64,000 nt of DNA from positions 312,001 through 376,000 of the forward strand of contig NZ_VFID01000011.1 of NCBI RefSeq assembly GCF_006542425.1. The letters run 5' to 3'. The translations under genes were made by a program, and so were the position numbers. Below are positions 1 through 8,879 of this stretch, piece after piece; position 1 is the stretch's first letter; every line of letters begins with the position of its first letter. The notes under the pieces are model-generated. The model searched no databases. It worked only from the letters and a program-made list of their open reading frames with translations, and was not told where the DNA came from. Source of the DNA: Pseudoxanthomonas sp. z9. Lineage in GTDB: Bacteria > Pseudomonadota > Gammaproteobacteria > Xanthomonadales > Xanthomonadaceae.

Positions 1-160
1 CCGCGAATCTTCCGCGAAGGCGGGCGGATTCAAGCTTCCAGCGCTCGGTAGTTCCCCATCTTCACGCTGCATCGACGTACGCCAATGTCAGCTGAAGGCT
101 GCTGATGAGCTCGGCCAAATGGCCGGTATATTTCGAGACCCCTAGAGAAAGGAGAGTGGA
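1..160. other. 5' edge of window, no gene seen
   Basis: No convincing reading frame lies here. A TATATT hexamer at 127-132 could be a -10 element for the lipoprotein gene that begins at 161, but I see no good -35 partner. A good ribosome binding site (AAAGGAGAG) sits just before the ATG at 161. What lies upstream of base 1 cannot be judged. Confidence 0.4.
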
Positions 161-430
161 ATGTTTACGACCAAACAACTTCCGGCAATGGCACGCATGT
201 TCGCCGTGGCGATCGTCGCGACCGCGGGCCTTGCCGGTTGCGCCACCTATGACGACGAGTTTGCGGGAATCAACTCGCGCCTCGATCAGCTCGATACGAA
301 GGTGCAGAGTGCGGCCCAGAGCGCCGAATCCGCCAATCAGTCCGCGCAGCAGGCCAACCAGCGGTTGGATCAGATGGAAAGCCGCGTGCAGAAGCTCGAA
401 ACGGCGCCGCGTCGCGCGCCGCGCGGTTAA
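161..430 (+). CDS. Lpp/OprI-like outer-membrane lipoprotein with alanine-zipper coiled coil
   Basis: An 89-residue protein with a signal peptide and a lipobox (LAGC at about residues 24-27), so it should be lipidated on Cys27 and sorted to the outer membrane. The mature part, about residues 34-80, is a heptad-like helix rich in Ala, Ser, Gln and Asn (LDQLDTKVQ, SAAQSAESAN, RLDQMESRVQKLE). This resembles the alanine-zipper trimers of Lpp and OprI. The tail is basic (RRAPRG) and does not end in the Lys used by E. coli Lpp for peptidoglycan linkage. The start is supported by a strong AAAGGAGAG site. An L,D-transpeptidase gene follows after 69 bases. The lipoprotein assignment is firm; the Lpp-like role is inferred from composition and context. 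Confidence 0.85.
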   Translation: MFTTKQLPAMARMFAVAIVATAGLAGCATYDDEFAGINSRLDQLDTKVQSAAQSAESANQSAQQANQRLDQMESRVQKLETAPRRAPRG

Positions 431-472
431 TCGCTCCCGCCTAGTCGCGACGAACGATTTGAACCGGGACCG

Positions 473-500
473 GGTGGCCTTCGCGGGCCACCGGTCTCCT
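473..500 (+). terminator. Hairpin between lipoprotein and L,D-transpeptidase genes
   Basis: GGTGGCC (473-479) pairs with GGCCACC (486-492) around a 6-base loop, followed by a short pyrimidine stretch. It could be a weak or partial terminator that makes the lipoprotein transcript dominant, or it could mask the start region of the next gene. There is no long T run, so termination is uncertain. Confidence 0.35.
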
Positions 501-1273
501 TGAATATTCATCCCGTTTTCGTTCTTCCAAGGAATCATCCCATTCGTACGTGCATACACACCGCGATCCGGGCCGTCTATGGCGCGCTGGCGCTGACGCT
601 GGCATTCGCGAACATCGGCGTGGCCAGCGCCAGGCAGGCCGACGCGCAACCGGTCGCCGCCGTCGACGAGCTTCCGAAAGGCCAGGAAGTGTCCGACACG
701 GTGATCGAACTCGCGGGCTGGGTCGTCGCAAGCAAGGACAACCAGGGCTATCCGTTCGCGGTCATCGACAAGGCCGCCGCACAGGTGCTGGTGTTCGGTG
801 GCGATGGCCGGCTTCGTGGCGCGGCGCCCGGGCTGTTTGGCTCGGCGGTCGGCGACCATACCGCTCCCGGCATCGCCGGCCTCGCGCTGCGCGAGATTCC
901 GGGTCGGGATCGCACGACGCCCGCGGGCCGCTTTGTCGGCGGTTTCGGTCCGTCCATCGACGCCGGGCGCGTGCTGTGGGTGGACTACGAGTCCGCCGTC
1001 TCCATCCACCCGACCGCCACGGGCGTCCCTGCCGAGAAACGCGCCGAACGCCTTGCATCGCCTACCCCGGACGACAACCGCGTTACTCACGGCTGCATCA
1101 ACGTCTCGCCGGAGTTTTACGAGAAAATCATCCAGTCGACGTTCGAGCGGGGCGGCGTGTTCTACATCCTGCCGGATGCGGATAGTTTGGCGGAGACCTT
1201 CCCGGAGTTCGCGCAGGGTCACGCAACCACGCAACGCGGCGAGGGAAAAGGCAAACGCTCCGCGCGCCGGTGA
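500..1273 (+). CDS. L,D-transpeptidase (YkuD domain)
   Basis: A 257-residue protein with an N-terminal hydrophobic export segment (about residues 20-45, ending near VASARQA) and a YkuD catalytic region. The key motif is THGCIN, with the nucleophilic Cys near residue 199, preceded by a conserved His in SIHPTATG. Enzymes of this family make 3-3 cross-links in peptidoglycan or attach lipoproteins to diaminopimelate in the periplasm. The best start is a TTG at 500; no in-frame ATG precedes the signal-like segment and the ribosome binding site is weak, so the exact start is uncertain. It follows an Lpp-like lipoprotein gene on the same strand, which suggests envelope anchoring as its role, but that is inference. 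Confidence 0.88.
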   Translation: MNIHPVFVLPRNHPIRTCIHTAIRAVYGALALTLAFANIGVASARQADAQPVAAVDELPKGQEVSDTVIELAGWVVASKDNQGYPFAVIDKAAAQVLVFGGDGRLRGAAPGLFGSAVGDHTAPGIAGLALREIPGRDRTTPAGRFVGGFGPSIDAGRVLWVDYESAVSIHPTATGVPAEKRAERLASPTPDDNRVTHGCINVSPEFYEKIIQSTFERGGVFYILPDADSLAETFPEFAQGHATTQRGEGKGKRSARR

Positions 1274-1443
1274 AGTTGCCTTGAGTGGAGACAGCGCAGT
1301 GGCTGACGCGGCTCGTCAACCGGCCTACGGTCACCCTCGGTCGATAGCTTGCCCGGAAGGTAGCGGCGACATTCGCCCTGGAGCGCGCGCCCGCGAATGA
1401 GCGGGCCAGGTATCAACCCACGGAAGTGGGCCGCTTCCCCGCT

Positions 1444-2265
1444 TCAACCAAACTGTTCGGCCAGCACGCGTCCGCGCGCATGCGCGGCGTCCACGGCCTC
1501 ATCGATCAGCTTCGCCCAACCGCCATTTTCCAGGGTCTGGATGGCCGCCTCGGTGGTGCCGCCGGGAGAGGTGACCCGTCCGCGCAGTTGCGCAGGTGAT
1601 TTTTCCGAAACCTGCAGCATGCGCGCGGCGCCCAGCAGGGTTTGCACCACGAGATGGTGTGCGATCTCGGGCGGCAGATCGCGCGCGCAGGCGGCGCCCT
1701 CCATGGCTTCGGCCAACCGGTACAGATAGGCCGGGCCACTGCCGGAGATCGCGGTGACCATATCCATCTGTGTCTCGTGCTCGATCCAGACGGTGGTGCC
1801 AGTGCTGCTGAAGACCGCCTCGGCGATCGTCCGCGACGTGACGTCCAGCGCGGGATCCGCATACAGCGCGGTGATTCCCGCGCCTACGGCGGCAGGCTGA
1901 TTCGGCATGCTGCGCACGAGGGTGTCGATCCCCAGCCATTGCCTCAGCTGCGCATGGGTGATGCCGGCCATGACCGAGATGACCAATGGTCGCGTCCGCG
2001 CCGCCTGTCCGGCCAGCGCCTCGCAAACCGCGCGCGCCACCTGTGGTTTTACTGCCAGCACCCACAAGTCGGCGGTGGCGACCGCGTCGATGCCCTGCTC
2101 GAACACGCGGACCTGCAACTGCGTGGACAAGGCATCGCGGGTGGCCGCCAGGGGATCGGCCACCGCGATCCGTGCCGGGTCCCGACCCTGGCTCAGCAAT
2201 CCCTCCACCAGGCAGCGCGCCATGTGCCCGCCCCCGATGAAGGCGACCTCCATACCGAAACTCAT
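1444..2265 (-). CDS. proC: Pyrroline-5-carboxylate reductase (ProC family)
   Basis: A 273-residue NAD(P)H-dependent reductase that converts 1-pyrroline-5-carboxylate to proline in the cytoplasm. The N-terminal Rossmann motif reads VAFIGGGHMA. The family signatures GSGPAYLY and TSPGGTTEAAI are present in the C-terminal helical domain. The ATG at 2265 overlaps the stop of the S9 peptidase gene (ATGA), so it is the last gene of a translationally coupled operon. An internal Met four codons on (2253) is an alternative start. Its place at the end of a peptide-uptake operon is odd for a biosynthetic housekeeping enzyme; it might recycle proline-derived imines or be a paralogue acting on another cyclic imine. 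Confidence 0.92.
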   Translation of the reverse strand: MSFGMEVAFIGGGHMARCLVEGLLSQGRDPARIAVADPLAATRDALSTQLQVRVFEQGIDAVATADLWVLAVKPQVARAVCEALAGQAARTRPLVISVMAGITHAQLRQWLGIDTLVRSMPNQPAAVGAGITALYADPALDVTSRTIAEAVFSSTGTTVWIEHETQMDMVTAISGSGPAYLYRLAEAMEGAACARDLPPEIAHHLVVQTLLGAARMLQVSEKSPAQLRGRVTSPGGTTEAAIQTLENGGWAKLIDEAVDAAHARGRVLAEQFG

Positions 2266-4262
2266 GGGGACCGCTCCATTCCCAGTTGCCGATCCAGCCA
2301 GTCCAGAACACGTTGCTGGACATCGCGACCGTGGGCGGTTTCGAAGAACCAGTGCGGTCCTCGCGGATAGGTGACCAGGGTCACCGGCGTGCCGTTGAAG
2401 ACGAGCGCGCGATGCAACATCTCGCCCTGCGACAGCGGCACGCGCTTGTCCTCTTCGCCATGCAGGATCAGCACCGGTACTTTCACCCGTTCGGCGTAAC
2501 GAATCGGCGAATGCGCGTCATAGCGCGTGCGCTGCGTTACCGGATCACCGAAGTAACCTGGAAGATAGTCGGGCGTGTCGGTGGTGAGCGCCATCGCGCC
2601 GATGTCGATGACGCCCGCGCCGACGATCGCGGTGCGGAAGCGGTCGCTCTGCGTGACCGCCCAGGCCGCCATGTAGCCCCCGTAGCTCCAGCCGCCGATG
2701 GCCAGTCGCTGAGGATCGACCACACCTTCCTTTTCCAGCATGTCCAGGCCATCGAGGATGTCCTGGAAATCCCCGCCGCCCCAGTCGCCACGCGCCATTT
2801 CGGCGAAGGCGTGGCCGCCGCCCTCCGAGCCGCGTGGATTGGGCAGGAACACCGCATAGCCATGGGTCGCCAGCAACTGCGCCCAGTCATGCCAGGAGCC
2901 CAGCCAGCCCGACCACCAGGCCCAGGCCGGGCCACCATGGCCCTGCACCAGCGTGGGCAACGGCGTGCCGGGTTTCCAGCCGGGCGGCGTGACCAGCAGG
3001 CCGGTGATGCCCATGCCATCGCGCGAGGACGTCCAGGCCAGTTCCCGCACCTGGCCGTGCGCCCATCCGGCGACCTGCGGATGCGTGTCGGTGCGCGCGG
3101 CGAGCGTGCCGCCATCCAGGGTCCACACCTCGGCGGGCTGGTCGTCGCGAATGCCCAGATAGGCGCTTCGACCGGTGCTCGTCGTGGTGAATGAAGCAAA
3201 CGGAATCCGGGGGCGTGCGACTTCGCGCCACTGGCCGGTCGTCGCATCCAGACGCAGGAACGCGCCCCGCACACCGCGCTGGCCCAAGCCCAGCAGGGTG
3301 CGATCATCCTGCCAGCGCGCCAGCCACAACGTGCCGTTCCAGCCGGGTGCCAACACCGTCTTCCGATCACTCCCGAGGTCGTGCACGGTGACGTCGGCGA
3401 CCATGCCGTACTCGCCCAGGTGGCCATAGAGCAGTCGCGTTCCATCGGGCGACCATTGCAGGGGATGCGCAGATGCGCGTGCTTCCAGTTCCCTGGCCAG
3501 CTCGCCGGTATCGGCGTCAATCAGCACCACGCGCGAGCGATACCAATAGTCATTGAGGGTGGTGCCACGGGATACCCGCATGGCAAGGCGTCGCCCATCC
3601 GGGGACCAGGCCAGGTCGTGAACCTGGAGATCCGGCGCGGTCAGTGCCCGGGCTTCCCCGTTGCCCAGGTCACGCAGCCACACGCGTGAGAACTGAGTGG
3701 AGTGATCCGCCAGCGCCGCGTCATCCTTGGCCTCGCGCGCGGCGACGGTGGCGGCGCTGGGTGCATCCGCAGCCAGATAGGCGATGCGGCTTCCGTCGCG
3801 CGCGACTTCGAACGCACTGACATCACCTGGCGAATGCGTCAGGACGGTTGGATTTTCACCGTTCGCGTCCACCCGCCACACCTGGGCGTCGGCCACGTCC
3901 TTGGAGTCATCCGCCGCGGATGAAGGTCGAGTGGAGATGAAGTACAGGTAGCGGCCGTCCGCACTCCATCGTGGATGTTCCTCGTTGGCGTCTTCGGGAG
4001 CGATGACTTCCTGGGCGCCCCCTTTGCCCGTCGCCGGCACGCGCCAGATGCGGCTGAGCGGCCGTTTCCCGTGGCTCCGGGGTGTCCCCACGGTGTAGGC
4101 GATCCAGCGGCCCTCGCGATCGATCTGCGGATCGCCGACGATCTTGAGCGCCATGATCATGTCCGGCGTGGGGATCACCGGTGACGCCTGTGCCAAGGCC
4201 AAGGTCGGTAGAGCCGCCATCATCAGGCCGATGACGAACAGACGGTGAAGCATCGGCCTCAT
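2262..4262 (-). CDS. Secreted S9 family serine peptidase (prolyl oligopeptidase fold)
   Basis: A 666-residue exported peptidase. The N-terminus (MRPMLHRLF, then a hydrophobic stretch ending ALAQA) is a signal peptide. A WD40-like/beta-propeller region with repeated SPDG elements spans about residues 40-420. The C-terminal alpha/beta hydrolase domain carries the nucleophile motif GGWSYGGY (Ser about 526), the acid in LHGEEDKR and the His in RGPHWF. The family cleaves short peptides, often after proline or releasing dipeptides. I chose the ATG at 4262 because it overlaps the stop of the upstream esterase gene (ATGA); an ORF extension to 4310 lies inside that gene. The gene in turn overlaps proC. 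It presumably acts in the periplasm on peptides brought in by the operon's TBDR. Confidence 0.92.
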   Translation of the reverse strand: MRPMLHRLFVIGLMMAALPTLALAQASPVIPTPDMIMALKIVGDPQIDREGRWIAYTVGTPRSHGKRPLSRIWRVPATGKGGAQEVIAPEDANEEHPRWSADGRYLYFISTRPSSAADDSKDVADAQVWRVDANGENPTVLTHSPGDVSAFEVARDGSRIAYLAADAPSAATVAAREAKDDAALADHSTQFSRVWLRDLGNGEARALTAPDLQVHDLAWSPDGRRLAMRVSRGTTLNDYWYRSRVVLIDADTGELARELEARASAHPLQWSPDGTRLLYGHLGEYGMVADVTVHDLGSDRKTVLAPGWNGTLWLARWQDDRTLLGLGQRGVRGAFLRLDATTGQWREVARPRIPFASFTTTSTGRSAYLGIRDDQPAEVWTLDGGTLAARTDTHPQVAGWAHGQVRELAWTSSRDGMGITGLLVTPPGWKPGTPLPTLVQGHGGPAWAWWSGWLGSWHDWAQLLATHGYAVFLPNPRGSEGGGHAFAEMARGDWGGGDFQDILDGLDMLEKEGVVDPQRLAIGGWSYGGYMAAWAVTQSDRFRTAIVGAGVIDIGAMALTTDTPDYLPGYFGDPVTQRTRYDAHSPIRYAERVKVPVLILHGEEDKRVPLSQGEMLHRALVFNGTPVTLVTYPRGPHWFFETAHGRDVQQRVLDWLDRQLGMERSP

Positions 4263-5251
4263 GCAGGGAGTCCTTGCGAGGAGAAAACAGGAGTGTGTCG
4301 GCGTACCCATTCTGCCCCACGGGCAATGGCGTCGCGCGCCTGATCGGAGACCGACATCGCCTCGATGAAGCTGTGTGGCGCGCCGGGATAGACGTGGGTG
4401 CTTACCTGCACGCCGGCCTGTTGCAGCCGTTGCGCCATCGCCGCGTTCTGTTCGGCCAGGACGTCACGGTCGCCCCAGAGCAGCAGGGCGGGTGGCAGGT
4501 CATGCAGTTCCGCAAGAAGCGGCGCCGACAGCGGAGTGACCGTGCGCTCCGACTCGGGCCCCAGATACGCGGCCCAGAACTCATCCATCTCCGCGCCGCT
4601 GAGCATGTCCTCGGACGTCCCCAGGCTCTGGCGCGCGACAGCGGATAGAACCGGCGTCCAGGCGCCATAGTTGAGGACCAACGCCGATATGCGCGCCAGC
4701 TGTCCGGCCTGGCGAAGGCGCAGCGCGGCCGCCACGGCCAGATTGGCGCCAGCGGAATCACCGCCCAACGCAATGTGCCGGGTATCGATACCCGCCTCCG
4801 CTCCGTTCTCTTTCAACCAATCCAGCGCAATGACGACCTGATCGAGCGCGGCCGGATAGGGATGTTCGGGGGCCAGGCTGTAGTCGATTGCCACCACCAC
4901 CCGGCGCGAAGCGTCGGCGTACTCCCGCAGAAGACGGTCATGCGTATCGAGTCCGAACATGCACCATCCGCCGCCATGCAAGTACACCAGCGCGGGGGAG
5001 GGCGGTGCCTCCATGACCTGCGGATACAACACGCGAAGACCAAACTCACCGTGCGCAGAGGGCAGGCGATAGTCCCGGGTGGCAAGCATGCGGGGACCGC
5101 CTTCGCGCCACGGCGTGCGCGCCTGGGCCGCGATGAGTCGGCGCTCGGGCCAGTCCAGCGCGCGGCCACCGCGCAGCCGCGCGCCTTCCCGGCAGACGTC
5201 TTCGATGAAACGGCGGATCTGCGGGTCCAGCGCCTCCAGGCTGCGGCTCAT
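4259..5251 (-). CDS. Alpha/beta hydrolase, hormone-sensitive-lipase-type esterase
   Basis: A 330-residue esterase/lipase of the HSL (family IV) type. It has the oxyanion motif HGGGW (residues 92-96), the nucleophile elbow GDSAG (Ser166), and late Asp (WGDRDVLAE) and His (PGAPHSF) residues, giving a complete triad. No signal peptide is evident, so it is probably cytoplasmic. It overlaps both neighbours by ATGA junctions (PaiB-like gene upstream, S9 peptidase downstream), so it belongs to the same transcript. The substrate is unknown; in this context it may hydrolyse ester or acyl groups on amino-acid derivatives. Confidence 0.9.
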   Translation of the reverse strand: MSRSLEALDPQIRRFIEDVCREGARLRGGRALDWPERRLIAAQARTPWREGGPRMLATRDYRLPSAHGEFGLRVLYPQVMEAPPSPALVYLHGGGWCMFGLDTHDRLLREYADASRRVVVAIDYSLAPEHPYPAALDQVVIALDWLKENGAEAGIDTRHIALGGDSAGANLAVAAALRLRQAGQLARISALVLNYGAWTPVLSAVARQSLGTSEDMLSGAEMDEFWAAYLGPESERTVTPLSAPLLAELHDLPPALLLWGDRDVLAEQNAAMAQRLQQAGVQVSTHVYPGAPHSFIEAMSVSDQARDAIARGAEWVRRHTPVFSSQGLPA

Positions 5252-5886
5252 GCGCGCTCCTTCGCATCACCGGCGAAATCCCGCATCCAGTTGACCAGTG
5301 CGTGCTCGCCACCGGCTTCCAGCCCGGCCAGCAATTGAGCGAAGTCATGCCGCGCTTCGTCCTGGCCAAGCTTGAAGGTGGCTTGCACCTCCAGCACCGA
5401 ACCACGCAACGCGACAACGCCCGAGGCCAATCGCGCATAGCGCTCGCCCATCTCCTCCAGCGACCAGGCACGCGGACGACCGGCCTCCATCTGCGCCGTC
5501 AGCGCCTCGAGTTCCGTCCGGATGTCGCCCTCGTCCGAACTCACCGTGACCTCCAGGTCGAAAGCCACGGCGGCATAGTTCCAGCTGGGCGCCTGGGTGC
5601 GGTCATCCAGCCAGCTGGGAGACACATAGGCCTGCGGCCCCATCACTAGTGCCTGCGCGCGGCCATCACGCTGCAGGCGAGCGACATGCGGATTGCGCTT
5701 GGCCAGATGGCCGCGCAGCGCCACCAGCGTGCCGTCGGCGTCGCACTCCGCACGCAACGGAAGCGGCGTGAACGCGGCATCCTCGCCCCCGCATGACACA
5801 AGCCAGGCGAGCGGATGGACGGCCAGCAGGCGCAGCACGTCGTCCTGCGTTCGCGCCGCGTAGCGGCTGTCACGGGCATGTCCCAT
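5248..5886 (-). CDS. PaiB-like FMN-binding protein
   Basis: A 212-residue protein of the PaiB family, with a split-barrel flavin-binding fold. Visible family features include YVSPSWL (about residues 86-92) followed by APSWNYAAV, and GHLAKRNPH earlier. The founding Bacillus protein was described as a negative transcriptional regulator of sporulation and protease genes; many homologues are annotated only as FMN-binding negative regulators, and an enzymatic role is possible. It lies in the middle of the operon, sharing one base with the amidase stop (TGATG) and overlapping the esterase start by four. In many genomes PaiB-like genes neighbour amino-acid transport and catabolic genes, which agrees with this setting. 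Confidence 0.85.
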   Translation of the reverse strand: MGHARDSRYAARTQDDVLRLLAVHPLAWLVSCGGEDAAFTPLPLRAECDADGTLVALRGHLAKRNPHVARLQRDGRAQALVMGPQAYVSPSWLDDRTQAPSWNYAAVAFDLEVTVSSDEGDIRTELEALTAQMEAGRPRAWSLEEMGERYARLASGVVALRGSVLEVQATFKLGQDEARHDFAQLLAGLEAGGEHALVNWMRDFAGDAKERA

Positions 5887-7325
5887 CAGCGGATCTCCTT
5901 CACTGCGGCGGCGGCGGAAACATCAGGCCAACGGCCATGCCAGGGCGCCGCCTGTTCGAGTTCGGCGGCCAGTTGCAGCAGCAGTGGCTCCTGCCCGCGA
6001 TCGGCGGCGAACTGCACGCCAATCGGCAATCGATCGCTTTGCCCCAACGGCAGCGATATCGCCGGCGTGCCCGCCAGATTCTGCAGCGGGGTATAGCTCA
6101 TCCAATGGAACATCGCGGGAAGCAGTGCCTCGAAGTCGCGATCCGGCGCCAATTCACCTAGCGGGGGAGGCGGGCTGCGCAGCGTTGGCGTCAGCAATAC
6201 GTCCACATGTTGATGAAGTGCGGCGAACGCGGTGGGCAACGCGGCCACAACCGCATACGCCTGTTCCAGCTCCGCCATGCCGCAACGCGTGCGATGGTAG
6301 CGGGCGAGCCCGTGCGTCCACGGCTCCAGCGACCGGGCGGCGAAGTCGTCGCCGCCTTGCGCGGCCGCCATCTCCACGGCATCCAGGCCAAGCCGGGACC
6401 ACAGCGTGTACAGCGCCTGCCAAACATCAGAACCGGGCAGCGGATAGTGCGTGGTCTCGACCTCGTGGCCGAGCGACGAACAGAGCGCGATCACATCCTC
6501 CAGCACGCGGGAAACCGCGGGATCGGGCGCCAACCCGGGCAAGGAAGCGTCAATCACGCCGATTCGCAAACGCCTGGGCGGGCGCGTCAGCGCCTGCACG
6601 CTGAAGTCGGCATCCGGGTAGGCGGCCGCGAACGCCCACGCCGTGTCGCGCACACTGCGCGACATCAGGCTATCGGCCACGATCAGATCCTCGATGGCAT
6701 GACGACCACGCACCGCCACCGTGGCGCCGCGCCCCGGCTTCAGGCCGACCACACCGCAGGCGGAGGCGGGAATGCGGATCGACCCGGCGCCGTCGCTGCC
6801 ATGGGCCAATGGCACGATGCCGGCGGCGAGCGCGGCGCCCGCGCCACCGCTGGAACCGCCGGGCGAATGATCCAGGCGCCAGGGATTGCGCGTGACCGGG
6901 CCGAGCAGGGGCTCGGTGGATCCCATCAGACCGAACTCGGGCATGGCGCTCTTGCCAATCGCCACCAGTCCGGCCGCATCAAACCGCTGGACGAAGGGCG
7001 GCGCGTCGGTCGCCGGAACACTGCTGCGCGAACGCGAGCCGCCACGCGTGGGCATGCCCGGATAGCGCACCGAATCCTTCGGCAGCCACGGCACGCCGGC
7101 CATCGGCGCGTCGGGAGAAACGCGCGAGGCGCGATCCAGCGCGCCCTCGAAGTCGGCATGGCTGAGCGCGCCCAGCGTGGGATCGAGATGGCGTGCGCGC
7201 ACGATGCCGGCGGCGGTCAGCTCGCGTGGCGAGAGTTCACCGCGACGCACCAAAGCGGACTGATCGTGCGCATCCAGGCAGCCCAGCTGCAGCGCCTGGG
7301 CCAGGGGAAAAGCTTGAGAGGTCAT
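5886..7325 (-). CDS. Amidase (amidase signature family)
   Basis: A 479-residue amidase-signature enzyme. The Ser-cisSer-Lys triad is recognisable as Lys83 (WLPKDS), the cis-Ser near 158 in SPGGSSGG, and the nucleophile near 182 in [12 protein letters not shown]; the spacing matches the family. These enzymes hydrolyse carboxamides, including amino-acid and peptide amides. There is no signal peptide, so it acts in the cytoplasm. The start at 7325 overlaps the permease stop by ATGA. Between an amino-acid permease and a PaiB-like gene it probably processes an imported amide, but the substrate cannot be deduced. It is not a GatA candidate, as no gatB or gatC lies nearby. Confidence 0.92.
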   Translation of the reverse strand: MTSQAFPLAQALQLGCLDAHDQSALVRRGELSPRELTAAGIVRARHLDPTLGALSHADFEGALDRASRVSPDAPMAGVPWLPKDSVRYPGMPTRGGSRSRSSVPATDAPPFVQRFDAAGLVAIGKSAMPEFGLMGSTEPLLGPVTRNPWRLDHSPGGSSGGAGAALAAGIVPLAHGSDGAGSIRIPASACGVVGLKPGRGATVAVRGRHAIEDLIVADSLMSRSVRDTAWAFAAAYPDADFSVQALTRPPRRLRIGVIDASLPGLAPDPAVSRVLEDVIALCSSLGHEVETTHYPLPGSDVWQALYTLWSRLGLDAVEMAAAQGGDDFAARSLEPWTHGLARYHRTRCGMAELEQAYAVVAALPTAFAALHQHVDVLLTPTLRSPPPPLGELAPDRDFEALLPAMFHWMSYTPLQNLAGTPAISLPLGQSDRLPIGVQFAADRGQEPLLLQLAAELEQAAPWHGRWPDVSAAAAVKEIR

Positions 7326-8842
7326 GCGTTGGAATCCTGGACTTGCCGGCGTGCGCGGCGCTGGCCATAACCGAGATAAAGCGAGGCGCCTGCCAATACG
7401 TAAACCACCAGAATGCTGGCGGGCAGCACATCACCGCGCCGCACCTGCGCCACCATGTCGCCCAGGACCGGGGCCATCATCGCCAGGCACATCACGATGC
7501 CCAGCACGGGGACCACGCCAATCCATGTGCGGCCTATCCACACCCCGCCCAGCGGCACACGGAAACCGCCGCGCAGGTCCGGACGTCGGGAGCGCAGCCA
7601 CATCACCGCGATGCACACCACGATGAAGGCCGAGGCGATGCCCAGGCAGATCAAATCGCCCAAGATGGTGATGGGCAGCAGCGCGGCCAGCAGCGCGCTG
7701 GCCGCGCCAAAGGCCACGCTGGCCAGCCAGGGCGTCCCCAGCTTCGGATGCACGCGGGTGAAGAAGGTCGGCAGCAGGCCATCGCGCGCAATGCTCAGGC
7801 TGATACGCGAGGCGCCGTAGGCATTGGCCAGCAGCACCGAGCCCAGTCCGGTCAGCGCCCCGATCTTGATCAGCACCGCGAAGCCGGGCCAACCGATGCG
7901 GTCCACCGCCAGCGCCACCGGATCCGGCACGCCGAGTTCGCGGAAAGGCACCAGGCCGGTCAGCACCGCGCCCGCGGCGATGTAGAGAACGGTGCAGACC
8001 ACCAGCGAACCAAGGATGCCCACCGGAACATCCCGACGCGGCTGGCGCGCTTCGGCGGCCGCCATCGAAACGGTCTCGAACCCGAGGTAGGCGAAGAACA
8101 GCATCGCCGCCGCCCGCAGTACGCCAGGCCAGCCATAGGCAAAGCCGCCTTCGTTCGGCGGAAGGAACGGCCGCCAGTTGGCCGCATCGATGAACTGCGA
8201 ACCCACCGCCACGAACGCCAGCAACACCGCGATCTTGATCAGCACCAGCACCAGGTTCGCCCAGGCCGAGCGCCCCACGCCGGCAATCTGCACGGCCGCC
8301 GCGGCCAGCACGGCCAACATCGCGACCAGATTGATGCCGCCGCTGAACGCCAGCTCGGTATGCCCGCCCTGCTGGCTGGCGGTGACGCTGGAAGTGGCCA
8401 ACGCCAGCGGTACCGCGACATGCCAATCACCCAGCAGGCTGGTGAGATAGCCGGCAAACCCCGCCGCCACCGCCGCGGCCGCCAGCAGATACTCCAGGAT
8501 CACCATCCACGCCAACGCCCACGCCGCACCCTCGCCCAGGGTCACCTGGCAGTACGAATACGCCGATCCCGACACCGGGATGACCGAGGACAGCTCCGCG
8601 TAGCACAGGCCGGTGAACCCGCAGGCCAACGCCGCCAGCACGAAGGCCAGCACCACGGCGGGACCGGCGAAGCTGGCCGCCGCCGTGCCGGTGACGACAT
8701 AGATGCCGGCGCCAAGAATGTTGGCCACGCCCAGCACCAGCAGGCTGCCGGCGCCCAGCCGCCGATGCAGGCCGGCACGCTCGCCGTCGGCCACCACCGC
8801 CTCCAGCGACTTGCGGCGGGTGGCCAACTGCCAGCGTCCCAT
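7322..8842 (-). CDS. APC-superfamily amino acid permease
   Basis: An inner-membrane transporter of about 506 residues with about 12-13 hydrophobic segments. The first helix contains GVANILGAGIYVVTG, typical of APC-family permeases, followed by the conserved YAELSSVIPVSGSAYSY region. It should import an amino acid or small derivative by proton or cation symport. I prefer the ATG at 8842 because AAAGGG precedes it by six bases. A GTG at 8857 has GGAAGGGAG upstream, and the longest frame begins with an ATG at 8875, only four bases after the TBDR stop. The gene lies between the operon's TBDR and amidase, so it probably supplies the inner-membrane step of the same uptake route. Confidence 0.9.
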   Translation of the reverse strand: MGRWQLATRRKSLEAVVADGERAGLHRRLGAGSLLVLGVANILGAGIYVVTGTAAASFAGPAVVLAFVLAALACGFTGLCYAELSSVIPVSGSAYSYCQVTLGEGAAWALAWMVILEYLLAAAAVAAGFAGYLTSLLGDWHVAVPLALATSSVTASQQGGHTELAFSGGINLVAMLAVLAAAAVQIAGVGRSAWANLVLVLIKIAVLLAFVAVGSQFIDAANWRPFLPPNEGGFAYGWPGVLRAAAMLFFAYLGFETVSMAAAEARQPRRDVPVGILGSLVVCTVLYIAAGAVLTGLVPFRELGVPDPVALAVDRIGWPGFAVLIKIGALTGLGSVLLANAYGASRISLSIARDGLLPTFFTRVHPKLGTPWLASVAFGAASALLAALLPITILGDLICLGIASAFIVVCIAVMWLRSRRPDLRGGFRVPLGGVWIGRTWIGVVPVLGIVMCLAMMAPVLGDMVAQVRRGDVLPASILVVYVLAGASLYLGYGQRRARRQVQDSNA

Positions 8843-8879
8843 CGAACGCCCTTTCACTAAGCCGCTCCCTTCCATCGCG

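Noticed and set aside
5248..5886. PaiB-like gene as the operon's transcription regulator
   Set aside because: PaiB homologues lack a recognisable DNA-binding domain and the gene is inside the operon; the divergent Lrp-type gene is the better candidate regulator.
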